In this document: piece after piece, positions 43,840 to 53,217 of the stretch
How the letters are laid out: every line of letters starts with the position of its first letter
Numbering within the stretch: the stretch's first letter is position 1
Assembly: GCA_903906365.1 (NCBI GenBank)
Contig: CAIVKC010000006.1
Span: forward strand, 1 to 59,402
DNA length: 59,402 bases
Source of the DNA: an uncultured Bacteroidota bacterium
GTDB lineage: Bacteria > Bacteroidota > Bacteroidia > Chitinophagales > Chitinophagaceae
Reading direction: 5' to 3'
Position numbers and translations under genes: made by a program
The notes under the pieces: generated by a model
Database searches by the model: none
What the model saw: the letters and a program-made list of their open reading frames with translations, nothing else
Told to the model about the DNA's origin: nothing

Positions 43840-44595
43840 ATGAAAAAGTCCGGATTGATTATCGGGAGGCAGCCCCTGATAGAGGCCATCGGAGCAGGCA
43901 GGGCCATCGACAAGATATTGTTCCAGCGCAATGTCAGCGGTGAGTCCATCGGGGAGATCAGGAAACTGGCCAAAGAACATAATATACCCATTCAGCAGGT
44001 CCCCCCTGAAAAAATGCAGGCCATTACACGCCTTAACCACCAGGGGGTAATTGCCCTGGCGGCGCTGATTGATTTCCTGGATCTGCAGACGGTCATCGAT
44101 CATGTCGTTTCGCAGGGGAAAATGGCCCTCTTTGTAATGCTTGACGGCATCACGGATGTCAGAAATATTGGAGCGATTGCCCGCACCGCGCTATGCTGCG
44201 GGGCCCAGGCCATTATAATACCCGATAAAGGGGTAGGTGCCATAAACGAAGAGGCTATGAAATCCTCTGCGGGTGCGCTTGAAAACATTCAGGTATGCCG
44301 GGTCGGGAGTCTCCTGAAGGCAGCCGACATCCTTCACCTCAATGGAATCAGAATGTACACCAGCGAAATGAAGGCCGACCTGAAGGTCTATGAAGTTGAC
44401 TTTTCCGTTCCCTGCTGCATCGTGATGGGCAGCGAGGACAAGGGCGTCCAGCCCTATATCAGCAAGGCAGCAGATGAACACTTCACCATACCCATGGCCG
44501 GTGATTTTGATTCCCTGAATGTTTCAGTGGCTGCGGGAATTGTGCTCTATGAGGCCATGCGAAAAAGAATGGGCGACCCCACCCCCGGCAGATAA
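43840..44595 (+). CDS. rlmB: TrmH-family RNA methyltransferase RlmB
   Basis: 251 residues, SPOUT class. The N-terminal substrate-binding domain begins GLIIGRQPLIEAI and contains the PEKMQAITRLNHQGVIA segment. The C-terminal knot domain has LDGITDVRNIGAIARTALCCG, then IVMGSEDKGVQPYI and IPMAGDFDSLNVSVAAGI, the three SPOUT motifs. The protein probably methylates the 2'-O of G2251 in 23S rRNA. It follows the NUDIX gene by 5 nt. Confidence 0.92.
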   Translation: MKKSGLIIGRQPLIEAIGAGRAIDKILFQRNVSGESIGEIRKLAKEHNIPIQQVPPEKMQAITRLNHQGVIALAALIDFLDLQTVIDHVVSQGKMALFVMLDGITDVRNIGAIARTALCCGAQAIIIPDKGVGAINEEAMKSSAGALENIQVCRVGSLLKAADILHLNGIRMYTSEMKADLKVYEVDFSVPCCIVMGSEDKGVQPYISKAADEHFTIPMAGDFDSLNVSVAAGIVLYEAMRKRMGDPTPGR

Positions 44596-44828
44596 TAAAT
44601 GCTCATATGACCGGATTCGCGCTGTTGACGGTCTCCCTGACTTAAATAGTCCTATCCGGACAGGCTGTTCATGACCACCGTGTACCCTCACAGTAAGAGT
44701 CATGCACTAAACCCAGGCTAAAAAAGGAAAAACCGGGAATATGCTGCTGCGATAAGGGGCAACGGGGGGGGAAATCCAATGCCATTTACCTGGCGCAAAG
44801 GAGCCATAAATTTCAGTAGTTTCGCTGG

Positions 44829-45686
44829 ATGGGATCATCCATTATACTCACCGAATGCCCCCGGGATGCTATGCAGGGATGGAAGACCTTTATTCCCACC
44901 CGGCAAAAGATTACCTATCTAAACCAGCTGCTTCGGGTTGGCTTTGATGTGCTTGATTTCGGGAGTTTTGTCTCCCCGGCCGCCATTCCACAGATGAAAG
45001 ATACCAGGGAAGTGGTTAAAAAGCTCGACTTAAGCCATTCACAGACCAGACTGCTGGCCATTGTGGCCAATGCAAGGGGGGCCCGGGAAGCCGCCGCCTT
45101 TGATGAAATATCCCTGCTCGGGTTCCCTTTTTCGGTGTCGGAGACCTTTCAACTTAGAAATACCCATAGTACCATGGATCAATCCCTGGAAAGGGTGGAG
45201 GAAATCCAACGGATCTGCCTGGCCCGTGGCAAGCAGTTGGTTATTTATATTTCCATGGCCTTTGGAAATCCGTACGCTGATCCATATTCTGAAGATATTG
45301 TTTTTCAATGGGTTAAAAGGCTGTCCGGGCTGGGAATCCAAATTATTTCACTGGCCGATACCGTGGGGGTGGCCACAGCCCCACAGGTCTTTTCAGTGAC
45401 AAGCTACCTGATCGGTGCACTTGAACAGGTTGAAATTGGCGTGCACCTCCATTGCACACCGGCCAACTGGCAGGCAAAACTGGAGGCTGCACTGCAAGCG
45501 GGATGCCTTAGATTTGATGGTGCACTGCGGGGGGTAGGTGGCTGCCCCCTGGCCCATGATGCACTCGTGGGCAATATGGATACCGAACGGATGATACCCT
45601 ACTTTCGGGAAAAGGGGATCCTGGGAAGCCTAAACGAAGAAGCGCTCCGGGACTGTTCTTCCATGGCGGCACAGATTTTTTCCTGA
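44829..45686 (+). CDS. Hydroxymethylglutaryl-CoA lyase
   Basis: 285 residues, a TIM-barrel HMGL-like enzyme that splits HMG-CoA into acetoacetate and acetyl-CoA in leucine breakdown. The N-terminal ECPRDAMQG motif carries the metal-binding Asp, DFGSFVSPAAIPQM follows, GVHLHCTP gives the metal histidines, and GVGGCPLAHDALVGN carries the catalytic Cys239. The start must be at 44829 because ECPRD begins only eight residues in. A TAGTTTCG sequence (44817-44824) ends 4 nt before the ATG, so the transcript may be nearly leaderless. Other leucine-catabolic genes are absent. The 233 nt before it hold no evident gene. Confidence 0.92.
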   Translation: MGSSIILTECPRDAMQGWKTFIPTRQKITYLNQLLRVGFDVLDFGSFVSPAAIPQMKDTREVVKKLDLSHSQTRLLAIVANARGAREAAAFDEISLLGFPFSVSETFQLRNTHSTMDQSLERVEEIQRICLARGKQLVIYISMAFGNPYADPYSEDIVFQWVKRLSGLGIQIISLADTVGVATAPQVFSVTSYLIGALEQVEIGVHLHCTPANWQAKLEAALQAGCLRFDGALRGVGGCPLAHDALVGNMDTERMIPYFREKGILGSLNEEALRDCSSMAAQIFS

Positions 45687-45735
45687 GGAGGTATTTTAGG
45701 GCCTTTGGCCAAAAAACCAATTTGAATAAAATAGT

Positions 45736-46713
45736 ATGGAATTCGTTTTACCCATCAACATACCACCGTTAAAAAAGCAAATTTCCTATCGGGAGGGCCT
45801 TTTTTTGGTAGGATCCTGTTTTACAGAACATATCGGCGATTTTTTGAAGGACCTCAAGTTCCCGGTTCTTCAAAACCCCCATGGAATTGTGTTTGATCCC
45901 TGGAGTGTTTCCCGCAACCTGTTGAGTTATGTTGATAACCGCCGATATAGCGAAGCAGACCTGACCTTCTTCCATGAAATGTGGCATAGCTGGAACCACC
46001 ACAGCTGTTTTTCAGATATCAGCCAAGAGGACTGCCTCAGGCGAATCAATGCGGCCCAGGAAAAAGCCCATGATTTCCTTGGATCCGCCAGGTGGCTATT
46101 TATAACTTTGGGTACGTCCTATAGTTACCGGCTGGCCGAAAATAACCAACCAGTTGCCAATTGTCACCGGGCGCCTGCCCAGATGTTCACCAAACACATG
46201 ATGACCATTGAGGAAATCCATGTGGAACTGGACAATTGTATCCACCAGCTGAAGCGATTCAATGATAAATTGGAACTGATCTTTACGGTTAGCCCGGTGA
46301 GACATATCAGGGACGGGGTTGTCAATAACAACCGGAGCAAGGCAAGGCTCATCGAAGTGGTACATCATCTGGTCAACAAATTTGACGGGATTCATTATTT
46401 TCCCGCCTATGAACTGATGATAGACATCCTCAGGGACCACCGGTTTTATGACCTGGATATGGTCCATCCCAATTACCAGGCAACCAGCTATATCCTGGAA
46501 AGATTCGCGGAATTTGCCATTGACTGGCCTTCCAGGGAATTGATGGAAGAGATCAAAAAGATCAAAATTGCCCGGGGCCACAGGGCTTTTCAGCCGGATA
46601 CCCAGGCCCACCGGAACTTCCTGAAATCACATGCTGAAAAGGTCATGCATCTCATGTCCCAATACCCCTTCCTTGACCTGGAAGAGGAATTGGCTTATTT
46701 TTCCGGCCATTAA
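45736..46713 (+). CDS. GSCFA-domain protein
   Basis: 325 residues. The protein begins with a short strand and FLVGSCFTEHIGDFL, where residues 26-30 form the family-naming GSCF(A/T) motif. GHWHS-like FHEMWHSWNHHS, FITLGTSYSYRL, VSPVRHIRDG and HYFPAYELMIDILRDHRFYDLDMVHPN follow, a layout resembling SGNH/GDSL hydrolases with a closing DxxHPN triad. No substrate is known to me. No signal peptide is present, so cytoplasmic. It starts 49 nt after the HMG-CoA lyase gene on the same strand. Confidence 0.88.
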   Translation: MEFVLPINIPPLKKQISYREGLFLVGSCFTEHIGDFLKDLKFPVLQNPHGIVFDPWSVSRNLLSYVDNRRYSEADLTFFHEMWHSWNHHSCFSDISQEDCLRRINAAQEKAHDFLGSARWLFITLGTSYSYRLAENNQPVANCHRAPAQMFTKHMMTIEEIHVELDNCIHQLKRFNDKLELIFTVSPVRHIRDGVVNNNRSKARLIEVVHHLVNKFDGIHYFPAYELMIDILRDHRFYDLDMVHPNYQATSYILERFAEFAIDWPSRELMEEIKKIKIARGHRAFQPDTQAHRNFLKSHAEKVMHLMSQYPFLDLEEELAYFSGH

Positions 46714-46871
46714 ATGATGGGATTGTCGGGGGATAGTGGATTGGGACAAATGGCATCCCGGGATTTCAGTTGTTTTTTTTAAGTGAATCATTCAATTCAT
46801 CTTGAAATTTGGCATAAATGGTTTCCCTGTAAGGCGAAGATTCCCCCCAGTATGAACGTAAATATTACAAT

Positions 46872-47168
46872 ATGAAACATTATTTTGTACTGAAATTAAT
46901 ACCTCCGCGACCGGATTTTGCCCAGCATATGACTGCCGAGGAGCGGGAGGTTATGCTGCGGCATGTCGAATATTGGAAAGACCTCATGAACAGGGGCTTT
47001 GTACTGGCTTTTGGCCCTGTGCTGCATCCGGAAGGCAGTTATGGCCTGGCGGTGGTGGAAGTGGATGATCCGGCGCAGGTGATTGATTTTATGGCCGGCG
47101 ACCCGGCGCTTTCGATTTGTAGGTATGAACACCATCCGATGATGGCCATGGTTCCTCCACGGAAATAA
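46872..47168 (+). CDS. YciI-family protein
   Basis: 98 residues, a single YciI-like ferredoxin-fold domain: KHYFVLKLIPPRPDFAQHMTAEEREVMLRHVEYWKDLMNRGFVLAFGPVLHPEGSYGLAVVEV. Family members have a conserved His-Asp pair and are suspected lyases or dehydrochlorinase relatives, but a reaction cannot be given. No signal peptide. It stands alone, 158 nt after the GSCFA gene and 60 nt before an unknown gene. Confidence 0.88.
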   Translation: MKHYFVLKLIPPRPDFAQHMTAEEREVMLRHVEYWKDLMNRGFVLAFGPVLHPEGSYGLAVVEVDDPAQVIDFMAGDPALSICRYEHHPMMAMVPPRK

Positions 47169-47228
47169 GGCCTGACCCCCAGCCAAGGGGTAACACTCTT
47201 TTTGAAGGTACGCTAACTGCTGACTGAT

Positions 47229-48002
47229 ATGCGATTTGAACTACTGGCCGTTGTTGACAGGATGCTCCAATATTATCAAAAGCCCCGCAGCAGGCGGCGG
47301 TTCCAGGAATATATTTCCATGATAGAACCCGACAGGGGCGCAGATATGGTTTTGCCGGTAGGGGCTTACAATCCCATGGCAGGAGACTATATGATTGACC
47401 GGATGAAAGCATTCCAAAATGTAGGCGCCGAAGATATCATCAAAGAAGAACTTACCCACTTGAACAGTCAAATGGAGGCAGGCAGTGGCAGTGAGGGTAG
47501 GATAATTAGTGTCGTTTTATGTGTGGCAGATGACCAGAATGGCAAATGGACCAATCGGTATACCGCAGATTATGATCATACATTTCGGCTGGGCGCGCTG
47601 CTTAAAAGGGATTTTTGTACGCCGGTCTGGTGGGTAACTGAAATGCCGGACCAGGAAATGATTCGGCAAAGAACACGGGAATTCTGCGCCAGAACCATTT
47701 TCCGGCTGAATAACCCGGACCCGGTAAGCCTGGAGCAGCATATCGTTCAGGAAATTTTTGTATCCCGGCACTCCAGCGGCAAAATCCCGGAGACCTTACC
47801 GATCGATTGGGAATTCCTGGATTCGCTGCGGAAAAAATATGGCGAGGTCACCCAATACGACAGAATCCTGAATTATTTTTATGGTGACGCTGCCTTCCTG
47901 TCTCTTGGGTATGGCGGGCCCATGGGCATTGAAGAACCCTTTGCTGGTTTTCTCTACGCCCGGCACCCGCGGACACTGCAGGCCGGCCCCTTTAGGGAAT
48001 AA
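47229..48002 (+). CDS. Unrecognised conserved-looking cytoplasmic protein
   Basis: 257 residues with no signal peptide or membrane segment. I do not recognise the family. The composition is that of a folded soluble protein. Visible segments include MVLPVGAYNPMAGDYM, RIISVVLCVADDQNGKWTNRYTADYDHTF, CTPVWWVTEMPDQEMIRQRTREFCARTIFR, and a glycine-rich end YGDAAFLSLGYGGPMG. The regular codon use and the absence of a competing frame support a real gene. It lies between the yciI and Pr6Pr genes; context gives no role. Confidence 0.75.
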   Translation: MRFELLAVVDRMLQYYQKPRSRRRFQEYISMIEPDRGADMVLPVGAYNPMAGDYMIDRMKAFQNVGAEDIIKEELTHLNSQMEAGSGSEGRIISVVLCVADDQNGKWTNRYTADYDHTFRLGALLKRDFCTPVWWVTEMPDQEMIRQRTREFCARTIFRLNNPDPVSLEQHIVQEIFVSRHSSGKIPETLPIDWEFLDSLRKKYGEVTQYDRILNYFYGDAAFLSLGYGGPMGIEEPFAGFLYARHPRTLQAGPFRE

Positions 48003-48123
48003 GCCGGATTCACCCGGGGCCGCAGCCTGTCCAACGGGCAGAGGATCATGGCTGAAAATAGGGGCGGGGCGCTAAGGGTACCGGTATGACGTTAATTATG
48101 TACGCTCAAAATGCTTTATTATT

Positions 48124-48771
48124 ATGAAACACTCATCAATTGCCCGGCCTTACCTCTTTGGCATGGCGGTTTTAGGATGGTTTGCCCTGATCAGTCAGCT
48201 TTACCTCAACCTGAGCAGCGGAATTTCCCCCTGGCCAGAAACGCTGGTGCGATATTTCAGTTATTTTACCCTGGATACCAATTTGCTGGTAGCCCTCTGC
48301 TGTACCGTATTATTGGTAAAACCGGACTCAAAAGCCGGCCGTTTTTTTTCCAGGGCTGGTACCCTGACTGCTATTACACTTTATATCCTGGTGGTAGGTC
48401 TGGTTTACAACCTGATTTTAAGAAGTCTCTGGAATCCGAAGGGACTTCAAAAATGGGTGGATGAGTTACTGCATTCGGTCATTCCGCTGCTGTTCTTGAT
48501 ATGGTGGATAAACCTTGTAACCAAGGGCACTTTGACAATGAGAACCATACTGCCCTGGATGATATACCCCCTCGGCTATGCTGTTTTCATTTTGATTCGG
48601 GGATCCCTGTCCGGGTTTTATCCTTACCCCTTCGTGGATGTTACGTCCCTGGGCCTGCAGGGCGCACTGATAAATGCCCTGCTGCTATGTGCCATGTTCC
48701 TGCTGATATCCCTGTTATTTCTCGGCCTTGACCGCCTGCTTTCCAGGGCAACAGGTTTGCAGAAAATCTGA
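48124..48771 (+). CDS. Pr6Pr-family integral membrane protein
   Basis: 215 residues with about six hydrophobic helices. Characteristic segments are ETLVRYFSYFTLDTNLLVALC, VYNLILRSLW, ELLHSVIPLLFLIWWI and YPFVDVTSLGLQGALINALLL, which fit the Pr6Pr (FAR-17a/AIG1-like) group. A conserved asparagine and histidine of that group (FTLDTN, LLHSV) are present. Enzymatic or transport function is unknown in bacteria. It stands 121 nt after the unknown gene and converges on the phosphotransferase gene. Confidence 0.82.
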   Translation: MKHSSIARPYLFGMAVLGWFALISQLYLNLSSGISPWPETLVRYFSYFTLDTNLLVALCCTVLLVKPDSKAGRFFSRAGTLTAITLYILVVGLVYNLILRSLWNPKGLQKWVDELLHSVIPLLFLIWWINLVTKGTLTMRTILPWMIYPLGYAVFILIRGSLSGFYPYPFVDVTSLGLQGALINALLLCAMFLLISLLFLGLDRLLSRATGLQKI

Positions 48772-48840
48772 TTACCAAAGGGCAGCGATATCCAATCAAC
48801 GGTATCATTACCGGCCGGCATGGGTGTTATAAAGGCTTAA

Positions 48841-49911
48841 TCAGGGGATAAACGAGTGGGCATTTTTAAGATACTCCTCCAGCCTTTCGAGCAAAATGAG
48901 CTGGTTTAAAGCCCGGTTGAGGTTTTGTTCGGGGTAATTGATCCTGTAGTATATATCTCCGTTTATGAAATCGGTGACAAAACGGATAGATTGCATATAG
49001 GTAAGAATAAGTCCGGAATAGTGCATGTTTTTCTTTTCCTCACTGGTAAAGATTTCACCTGCGCCCAATAGGTACCCCTCCATAATGGCCTCATAAAAAG
49101 AGGGGCGAACCTTTATGAACTCCCATTCCGTGCTGTTCTCATCCACGCTGCAGGTCATGGTCCTGATCATGTCCCCGATATCGGAAAAGAATTTACCCGG
49201 CATCGTGGTATCCATGTCCACCGGACAAATGACCTCATTGGTTAACTTGTTGAAAAGGATATTGCTGATTTTGCAATCATGATGCATTACACGGCTTGGA
49301 TAGGCATCGGAATGCTGAATGCTGTCATAAAAAGCGACGAGTTTCTTCCGCTGCCGGAGCTGGGCAATGATGTGGGTTGATTTTAATAACCTGTTTATGG
49401 GACCCTTTGCAATAGCTTCTTCAAATTGCTGAAACCTGAAGGAAAGATTATGGAAATCGGGGATAATTTCCTTGAGCCTGCTTATATCCAGGCCCTGCAG
49501 GGACCTGGTAAATTCAGCAAAACTCTTGGCTACCGTAAAAGCGGCTTCTTCGGTGAGCGCATTCATGGGGGAATAGGAATTCTCCACGAATGCATTGGCC
49601 CTCCAGTAGTTTTTGTGGGCATCCACCCAGAGATAACCACCTTCACTGCTGGCAAGGGGTGCTGGAATACGTACCGAAGGGCTATGGGCATTCAGGTATT
49701 CGTAAATTTCCTGGTAATTGCTGATAATGTCTTCGGGTTTCTTGAAGATGTTGGCATTGATTGCCTGTAACACGGTACTTTGGCTATTGGTATGATCCAA
49801 TATTTTATAAGTGGAGTTGATCAGCCCGTTGCCCAGCGGTTCAACATCCAGTTCATCATGCTGATTCACGAATTTATGAACAGCATCCAGTATAACTTCC
49901 TTGGTCACCAT
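48841..49911 (-). CDS. APH-like phosphotransferase, possible N-acetylhexosamine kinase
   Basis: 356 residues, an aminoglycoside-phosphotransferase-like kinase fold. The catalytic loop is RVMHHDCKISNILF (HxDxxxxN), and the metal-binding Asp lies in ICPVDMDTTMPG. The N-terminal lobe begins VEPLGNGLINSTYKI, typical of the family. Sequence style resembles NahK-type N-acetylhexosamine 1-kinases rather than antibiotic kinases. Its start is 8 nt after the GH109-type gene on the same strand, so both are almost certainly co-transcribed. That supports a sugar-kinase role, with N-acetylgalactosamine or -glucosamine as likely substrate; this is inference. Confidence 0.75.
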   Translation of the reverse strand: MVTKEVILDAVHKFVNQHDELDVEPLGNGLINSTYKILDHTNSQSTVLQAINANIFKKPEDIISNYQEIYEYLNAHSPSVRIPAPLASSEGGYLWVDAHKNYWRANAFVENSYSPMNALTEEAAFTVAKSFAEFTRSLQGLDISRLKEIIPDFHNLSFRFQQFEEAIAKGPINRLLKSTHIIAQLRQRKKLVAFYDSIQHSDAYPSRVMHHDCKISNILFNKLTNEVICPVDMDTTMPGKFFSDIGDMIRTMTCSVDENSTEWEFIKVRPSFYEAIMEGYLLGAGEIFTSEEKKNMHYSGLILTYMQSIRFVTDFINGDIYYRINYPEQNLNRALNQLILLERLEEYLKNAHSFIP

Positions 49912-49919
49912 GATTACAT

Positions 49920-51245
49920 TTAGAATTCATCTGTTGTTGCAAAATTATTTTTCCGGTACATCCACTGTCCTCCGGTAAAATCAGGGAATTCCACCGTCTG
50001 GTTTCCAAGATCAATGCTCATTTCGCTCAAGGGGGTGATGGCACTCCAGGCAGCGGCATCATAGACATCCATGGGGGTGGATGTTTTCCTTTTGATGGAT
50101 TCAACAAACGCATGAAGGACAAAAAAATCCATACCTCCGTGACCGGCACCTGCCGTATCCTTACCCCAGCGCTGCCAGAGGGGATGGTCATATTTTTCAA
50201 GGTAGGATTTGGCCTCTTCCCATTCGTCCTCTTTTTTACTGACTCCTTCTATATACAGGGATTTATTGACATCCATCCACAGTCCTTTGGTACCCTGAAC
50301 CCTAAAACCGAGCGAATAGGGTCTGGGGGAATTGGTATCATGCTGCAACAGAACGGTTTCTCCGTTGGTGCACTTGATTTGTGTGGTTACGATATCTCCC
50401 AGTTTGAATTCAACTTTGGCATTGGGATGGGAACTTCCTCCCTTCTCCACGATATAGTTGTGTAATCCCCTGGTCTTGGTAGAAAACGAGGACAGGGATA
50501 AAAACCTGTTTCCATGGTTAATATTGAGCATTTGGGCCACCGGACCTATTCCGTGGGTAGGATAAAGGTCCCCGTTTCGGTGCAGGGAATGGTTGGTTCT
50601 CCATTTGGCTTCAGAGAAGGCTTTTTCTCCGAATTCAACCCCATTGTTGAACTTGATTCCCCTCAGGTCATGCTGGTAGCCTGCCTGCAGATGCAATAGT
50701 TCCCCGAACAGGTCCAGGCGGACCATGTTTAGCACAGCCATTACATCCCTGCGATAACATACATTTTCCAGCATCATCAAATTGCCCCGGTTTCTTTCGC
50801 AGGCTTTTACCACATTCCAGTGGTCTTCCAGGGTCAGGCCAAGACAAACTTCTGTTCCCACATATTTCCCGGCATCCAGGCTCTCAATGGCCATAGGCGC
50901 ATGCCATTCCCAGGGAGTGGCTATGATTACACCCTCTATTTCCTTAATTTCCAGCAATTTTCTCCAGGCATAGGGGTCTCCCTTGAAAATTTTTGGCATG
51001 GGCTTGCCGGATTTTTTGACCACATCGGCAGCCATCTGAAGCATGTGGTCGTCCACATCGCATATGGCCACCACCTCCACATCGTCTCTTCGAAGGGCGT
51101 TATCCAGGTGATTTTGGCCGCGAAGCCCTGTTCCTATGAATCCTAGTTTGACTTTCTTACTATCCGAGTATAAACTACCGCTGGGGAGTATGTGCACTGT
51201 TGCTGCAGCCAAAGCCGTGTTCTTAACGAAGGTTCTGCGGTTCAT
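49920..51245 (-). CDS. Gfo/Idh/MocA-family protein, probable GH109 glycosidase (alpha-N-acetylgalactosaminidase type)
   Basis: 441 residues. The N-terminus MNRRTFVKNTALAAA is a twin-arginine-type signal, so export is likely. The Rossmann domain has GFIGTGLRGQ for NAD, then EVVAICDVDD, PWEWHAPMAIESLDAGKYVGTE. The C-terminal domain has GHGGMDFFVLHAFVESIKRKTSTPMDVYDAAAWSAITPLSE. This tail and YPTHGIGPVAQMLNI fit GH109, enzymes that use bound NAD to cleave alpha-N-acetylgalactosamine. Ordinary dehydrogenase activity is the alternative. It is followed after 8 nt by the sugar-kinase-like gene. Confidence 0.85.
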   Translation of the reverse strand: MNRRTFVKNTALAAATVHILPSGSLYSDSKKVKLGFIGTGLRGQNHLDNALRRDDVEVVAICDVDDHMLQMAADVVKKSGKPMPKIFKGDPYAWRKLLEIKEIEGVIIATPWEWHAPMAIESLDAGKYVGTEVCLGLTLEDHWNVVKACERNRGNLMMLENVCYRRDVMAVLNMVRLDLFGELLHLQAGYQHDLRGIKFNNGVEFGEKAFSEAKWRTNHSLHRNGDLYPTHGIGPVAQMLNINHGNRFLSLSSFSTKTRGLHNYIVEKGGSSHPNAKVEFKLGDIVTTQIKCTNGETVLLQHDTNSPRPYSLGFRVQGTKGLWMDVNKSLYIEGVSKKEDEWEEAKSYLEKYDHPLWQRWGKDTAGAGHGGMDFFVLHAFVESIKRKTSTPMDVYDAAAWSAITPLSEMSIDLGNQTVEFPDFTGGQWMYRKNNFATTDEF

Positions 51246-51405
51246 ACAGGTTAATTGCTTTTTTTATGAAAGGGCAAAGTAGATAAATTTGATGAAAATA
51301 ATGGGGGAGGTGGAAATTCACGCAAACGTATGCGGGGACGGGCCGGAGCGATTCTCCCTGACCATGGACAACAGCGGCCGGCCACATGTGTAGGTAATTT
51401 GACTG

Positions 51406-52011
51406 TCAGTGAATCCTGTCTCCGCGCATATCGATGGACTGCATGACACCCGATTCATAATCCAGCCACTGGGACCAGCGTTGGCGTACCATGGCCTTAT
51501 CTAAATAGAATTCCGCCAGTTCAATGAAAAGATGATAGTGTCCGGCCTCGCTTTCCATGAATCTCCGGTAGAAATTGCGCAGGTACTCATCCTCAAGCCC
51601 CTCACTCAATCTTTTGAAACGTTCGCAACTCCTTGCTTCAATGAGGGCAAAAATCAGTAGTTTGTCCAACAGCCGCTCCTGCGGGCTACCCCCCTTTTTT
51701 TCAAATTCAAGCAGTTTGTTTACATACAGGTCTTTCCTTTGTTTGCCCAGGGAAAGCCCTCTTTTCCTCAATTCAGCCAGTACCTGCCTGAAATGTCCCC
51801 ATTCCTCGGTAACCAGCGGAGTCAGGTCATTGACCAGCTTTTCCCTGTCAGCATATTTTTGGATCAACGAGATGCAACTGAGGGCCGCCTTTTGTTCACA
51901 ATAGGCATGGTCGGTGAGTATATCTTCCAATGACATGGTTGCCAAATCCACCCAGCGTGGGTCGGTTGGCAGTTTAAGCCCCAGGATATTTTTTACTTCT
52001 GTTGTGGTCAT
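51406..52011 (-). CDS. miaE: tRNA-(ms2io6A37)-hydroxylase MiaE-like
   Basis: 201 residues, a ferritin-like diiron protein. Two ExxH motifs are seen, Glu70-x2-His73 (TEEWGH) and Glu155-x2-His158 (SEAGHY), with further candidate ligands Glu39 and Glu125/130. The opening LPTDPRWVDLATMSLEDILTDHAYCEQKAA is characteristic of MiaE, which hydroxylates the isopentenyl group of ms2i6A37 in tRNA. The divergent bioF-like gene starts only 47 nt away, so promoters must be very close. The window also holds rimO but not miaB or miaA. Confidence 0.9.
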   Translation of the reverse strand: MTTTEVKNILGLKLPTDPRWVDLATMSLEDILTDHAYCEQKAALSCISLIQKYADREKLVNDLTPLVTEEWGHFRQVLAELRKRGLSLGKQRKDLYVNKLLEFEKKGGSPQERLLDKLLIFALIEARSCERFKRLSEGLEDEYLRNFYRRFMESEAGHYHLFIELAEFYLDKAMVRQRWSQWLDYESGVMQSIDMRGDRIH

Positions 52012-52058
52012 GATTTCTGGATTCGGATGAATAGGAGGATATTTGAATATTCAAAAAT

Positions 52059-53174
52059 ATGAAAGAAGATTTTCTTAATCAGAAATTACAGGAAAGAAAA
52101 GACCAGCATTCCCTCCGGGAATTACTCTTGCCGGGAACGGGCATTGATTTTTTTTCAAATGATTACCTGGGGGTGGTAAAAAACCAATTGCTGGAAACAT
52201 ACCTGCTCGGTTCCGACCAGCCCGGCAGACCACTAAAACACGGCAGTACCGGTTCCAGGCTGCTGGCGGGTAATTATAGTATGGTAGAGGAGGCTGAAAA
52301 TATTATTTCCGCATTCCACCAAAGCCAGGCGGGTTTGATTTTCAATTCAGGCTACGATGCCAATATTGGACTGCTCAGTTGTATTCCCCGGCGGGAGGAT
52401 ACGATTATTTACGATTATCTCAGCCATGCCTCTATCCGTGACGGCATCAGGTTGTCATTGGCACATTCCTTTTCATTTCGGCACAACGACCTCGGGGACC
52501 TGGAAAAAAAAATGCAGGCTGCCAGCGGACAGGTATTCGTCGTAACCGAAAGCGTTTTTTCCATGGACGGGGATATGGCCCCGTTGGCAGAAATGAGTGC
52601 GTTATGCCGAAAATTCGGAGCCCTGCTCATTGTGGACGAAGCCCATGCCACCGGTGTGGTCGGGGATCGGGGAGAAGGCCTGGTTCAGTTCCTTGGCCTC
52701 CAGCAGCACTGTTTTGCCAGGGTACATACCTTTGGAAAGGCCCTTGGATGTCACGGGGCTATCATTTTGGGAAGCCATTCTCTTCGCAATTACCTGATTA
52801 ATTATTCAAGACCCTTCATTTATACAACCGCCCTTCCTGAGTCCAGCATTGCCGCCATTTCAGCGGCCTATGCCCTTTTCCCTTCCATGGTACAACAAAG
52901 AAGCCATATCGGGGCACTTATTTCCCAGTTCCAGGAGGCGGATCTGCCCTTTGAACGGCTCCACAGCAACACGCCGGTTCAGGGAATAATCGTACCTGGC
53001 AATGAAAGGGTACGACAATTGAGTCTGAAATTACAACAGGCAGGAATAGAGGCCAGGGCCATATTGTATCCTACCGTTCCTAAAGGCAGTGAAAGACTGC
53101 GACTGATCCTTCATGCACATAATACCCCGGAGGAACTGCGGCACCTCACCGAAGAACTTGTTGTCAGAAATTAA
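52059..53174 (+). CDS. 8-Amino-7-oxononanoate synthase-like PLP enzyme
   Basis: 371 residues, alpha-oxoamine synthase family. Motifs are FFSNDYLG, HGSTGSRLLAGN, FNSGYDANIGLL, DEAHATGVVGDRGEG and the Schiff-base Lys227 in HTFGKALGCHG. BioF joins pimeloyl-thioester and alanine for biotin. No bioA, bioB, bioC or bioD gene lies nearby, so a biotin role is likely but not shown; 2-amino-3-ketobutyrate CoA ligase or another acyl condensation is possible. No signal peptide. It is divergent from miaE and 43 nt before the penicillin acylase gene. Confidence 0.85.
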   Translation: MKEDFLNQKLQERKDQHSLRELLLPGTGIDFFSNDYLGVVKNQLLETYLLGSDQPGRPLKHGSTGSRLLAGNYSMVEEAENIISAFHQSQAGLIFNSGYDANIGLLSCIPRREDTIIYDYLSHASIRDGIRLSLAHSFSFRHNDLGDLEKKMQAASGQVFVVTESVFSMDGDMAPLAEMSALCRKFGALLIVDEAHATGVVGDRGEGLVQFLGLQQHCFARVHTFGKALGCHGAIILGSHSLRNYLINYSRPFIYTTALPESSIAAISAAYALFPSMVQQRSHIGALISQFQEADLPFERLHSNTPVQGIIVPGNERVRQLSLKLQQAGIEARAILYPTVPKGSERLRLILHAHNTPEELRHLTEELVVRN

Positions 53175-53217
53175 TTTTATATTCGGTGATCGTTAAAAAC
53201 CCCATATAGAAGATTAT

